A stretch of DNA of 14,828 nt from Beijerinckiaceae bacterium (GTDB taxonomy: Bacteria; Pseudomonadota; Alphaproteobacteria; Rhizobiales; Beijerinckiaceae), in the NCBI GenBank assembly GCA_947380915.1, contig CANCSY010000056.1, positions 1 through 14,828 of the forward strand, in the 5' to 3' direction. This document shows, one piece after another, positions 14,793-14,828 of this stretch. Position 1 is the first letter of the stretch; the number at the start of each line of letters is the position of its first letter. Made by a program: the position numbers and the translations under genes. The notes under the pieces were generated by a model, which did no database searches, was not told where the DNA came from, and saw only the letters and a list, made by a program, of their open reading frames with translations.

Positions 14793-14828
14793 ATCTTTAA
14801 GACGCAGGCGCGGGCGCGCTCCACACCT

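Noticed and set aside
1..14828. CRISPR array, insertion sequence or phage genes
   Set aside because: I found no regularly spaced repeats, no transposase or integrase motifs and no structural phage proteins on either strand.

Overview
The window is GC-rich bacterial chromosome. Its gene order and protein character suggest an alphaproteobacterium, most likely of the Hyphomicrobiales (Rhizobiales) type. The backbone runs pyrG/secG/tpiA on the minus strand, then divergently ppiD-trpE...trpG-trpD-trpC-moaC...moeA on the plus strand. This order is familiar from that group. The genus cannot be fixed from the sequence alone.

Layout. (a) 1-1404, minus strand: the first codons of pyrG (CTP synthase), a clear terminator, secG (SecYEG subunit) and tpiA (triose-phosphate isomerase). 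(b) 1405-1552: a divergent promoter region with a good sigma70-type promoter reading into ppiD. (c) 1553-4983: ppiD (membrane-anchored parvulin-type chaperone) followed almost at once by trpE. (d) 4984-6782: an AT-richer leader with a candidate promoter, then a HerA/DUF87-type ATPase that separates trpE from the rest of the trp genes. (e) 6863-9793: trpG, trpD, trpC and moaC, tightly packed. With trpE they give anthranilate synthase, the phosphoribosyltransferase and indole-3-glycerol-phosphate synthase; trpF, trpB and trpA are not here. (f) 9820-12083: two divergent periplasmic solute receptors of the Bug/TctC family, without any TctA/TctB membrane genes, wedged between moaC and moeA. The region between them carries two inverted repeats. 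(g) 12122-13351: moeA, which with MoaC belongs to molybdenum cofactor synthesis. (h) 13332-14186, minus strand: an uncharacterised protein that I read as a proteasome-fold Ntn hydrolase. If translation begins at the GTG at 14186, Thr is residue 2 and would be exposed after Met removal, as in HslV. (i) 14468-14792: tRNA-Cys (minus) and tRNA-Asn (plus), both with encoded CCA ends.

Most of the window is conserved housekeeping. The accessory material sits in three places: the HerA-like ATPase inside the trp cluster, the receptor pair inside the moaC-moeA pair, and the proteasome-like protein downstream of moeA, where lexA is often found in related genomes. The last is the best candidate for something undescribed. 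No CRISPR array, insertion sequence or phage module was seen.
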